NCBI RefSeq assembly: GCF_019649055.1
Contig: NW_026570230.1
Span: 1,860,001-1,924,000 of the forward strand
Reading direction: 5' to 3'
Source of the DNA: Paramacrobiotus metropolitanus
Taxonomy: Eukaryota; Tardigrada; Eutardigrada; Parachela; Macrobiotidae
Length of the DNA: 64,000 bases
The notes below the pieces were generated by a model that saw only the letters and a program-made list of their open reading frames with translations, was not told the DNA's origin and ran no database searches. Positions 63,317 to 64,000 of this stretch are shown piece after piece. How positions within the stretch are numbered: the first letter of the stretch is position 1; each line of letters opens with the position of its first letter. The position numbers and the translations under genes are program-made.

Positions 63317-64000
63317 ATGGATGTCGCGCACACTCGGCTATATAAGCTGTGCAGTCCGCTGCTAACTTTACTGCGCGTCAGTGGATTGTTTTTCTTGCCA
63401 AAGGTCAATCCAGTCGACAAAGGATTCTCTGGCGATGCGGTAACAGCATTCAAAGCCCGAAAGCATAATCTACGCGAATCATTTTTCGAATTATGGAACT
63501 GCTGTGCAATCGTCGCTATACTGTGCTATTTGGGCAAAAGTGTGTACAGTGCACAAGTTATGATGCGTGCCGATGATCCCATCAGTAACAAAAACTTATC
63601 CGGCTGCGTTAACGTATTTTCCGTGGTAATTTGGTACGGCATCGTATTCGTGCTTAGTTGGTTTACCGTTCGCGCCTGCCGAGAAAAATTACTCGCGCAG
63701 TTGTTTATCGAATGGGAAGCTCTCAGATTCTGCCATACCAATTTACGGCATTCTCAATTACTGCAGCGGCAACGAAATTTCACGGTCTTTTCTACAGTAA
63801 TTCTGTTATTAATCAACCTGCTAATGACTTGGGTGATTCTCGCTATTGATAACGGGACATTCGATGGAGAACGAAATTTCATTTACGCTGGATTCGATAA
63901 CTACCGCACAGTGGCGACGGTGGTGACCTTAGTCGGTCATTTCTTCTCCACGTTAGCGTATCTGATACCGTTGGCTTTGCTGTATCTTCTTAGTTGTGCG
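63317..64000 (+). CDS. Gustatory-receptor-like protein 2 (3' end outside window)
   Basis: Open for 228 codons from ATG at 63317 to the window edge without a stop. It starts MDVAHTRLYKLCSPLLTLLR. It shares the family layout and specific stretches with the receptor at 36,601: AILCYLGKSVYSAQ, NKNLSGCVNVF, LFIEWEALRF, LAIDNGTFDGERNFIYAGFD and GHFFSTLAYLIPLALLYLL. At least four hydrophobic segments are inside the window. The C-terminal exons with the TYhhhhhQF motif must lie beyond 64,000. Decayed relatives occur at 51,466 and 59,125. No frame defect in the visible part. Confidence 0.85.
   Translation, partial: MDVAHTRLYKLCSPLLTLLRVSGLFFLPKVNPVDKGFSGDAVTAFKARKHNLRESFFELWNCCAIVAILCYLGKSVYSAQVMMRADDPISNKNLSGCVNVFSVVIWYGIVFVLSWFTVRACREKLLAQLFIEWEALRFCHTNLRHSQLLQRQRNFTVFSTVILLLINLLMTWVILAIDNGTFDGERNFIYAGFDNYRTVATVVTLVGHFFSTLAYLIPLALLYLLSCA

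Overview
The window is nuclear DNA from an invertebrate animal. Genes are split by GT-AG introns, many only 50-100 bp long, and the families are animal ones: AGAP/centaurin-gamma ArfGAP, SLC34 phosphate cotransporter, gustatory-receptor-like chemoreceptors, BTB-Kelch and BTB-MATH proteins. The mix, with a large divergent class-A-like GPCR array, suggests an ecdysozoan. A tardigrade is my best guess, but this is inference and not proven by the sequence. No bacterial-style operons, rRNA, CRISPR arrays or convincing tRNAs were seen.

Layout. 1-6.6 kb (+): 3' part of an AGAP gene (GTPase, PH, ArfGAP, ankyrin). 8.2-13.3 kb (+): a complete SLC34 Na+/phosphate cotransporter. 14.2-32.5 kb (-): a tandem array of seven rhodopsin-like GPCR loci plus one relic exon. 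Each has one long exon ending after TM7, a short phase-0 intron and a short C-terminal exon. Four look intact, one lacks its tail exon and two are broken. Retroelement pieces sit inside the array at 27.3 and 28.4-29.2 kb. 33.7-35.2 kb (-): a five-exon gene for a secreted protein that looks like a free-standing two-lobed ligand-binding domain of the ionotropic-glutamate-receptor / family-3 solute-binding fold, with no channel segments. I consider this the most unusual gene here. 36.6-38.1 kb (+): a three-exon gustatory-receptor-like gene. 38.5-39.5 kb: a 984-bp hAT-type non-autonomous transposon with perfect ends and an 8-bp target-site duplication. 40.0-45.0 kb: a head-to-head pair of BTB-Kelch genes; the plus copy is complete, the minus copy has lost its BTB exon. 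45.6-54.6 kb: three more GPCRs of a second subfamily. 55.9-64 kb (+): a tandem duplication of the unit [BTB-BACK-MATH gene + gustatory-receptor gene]; in each half one member is damaged, and the last receptor runs off the window.

How the genes relate. AGAP and SLC34 are ordinary conserved genes. The rest is a fast-evolving region of receptor genes (GPCRs, gustatory-like receptors, a soluble ligand-binding protein) and BTB adaptor genes, shaped by tandem and inverted duplication followed by decay. Most frame breaks in otherwise conserved coding sequence fit single missing bases, including two each in AGAP and SLC34. Consensus-sequence errors are therefore a serious alternative to real pseudogenisation.
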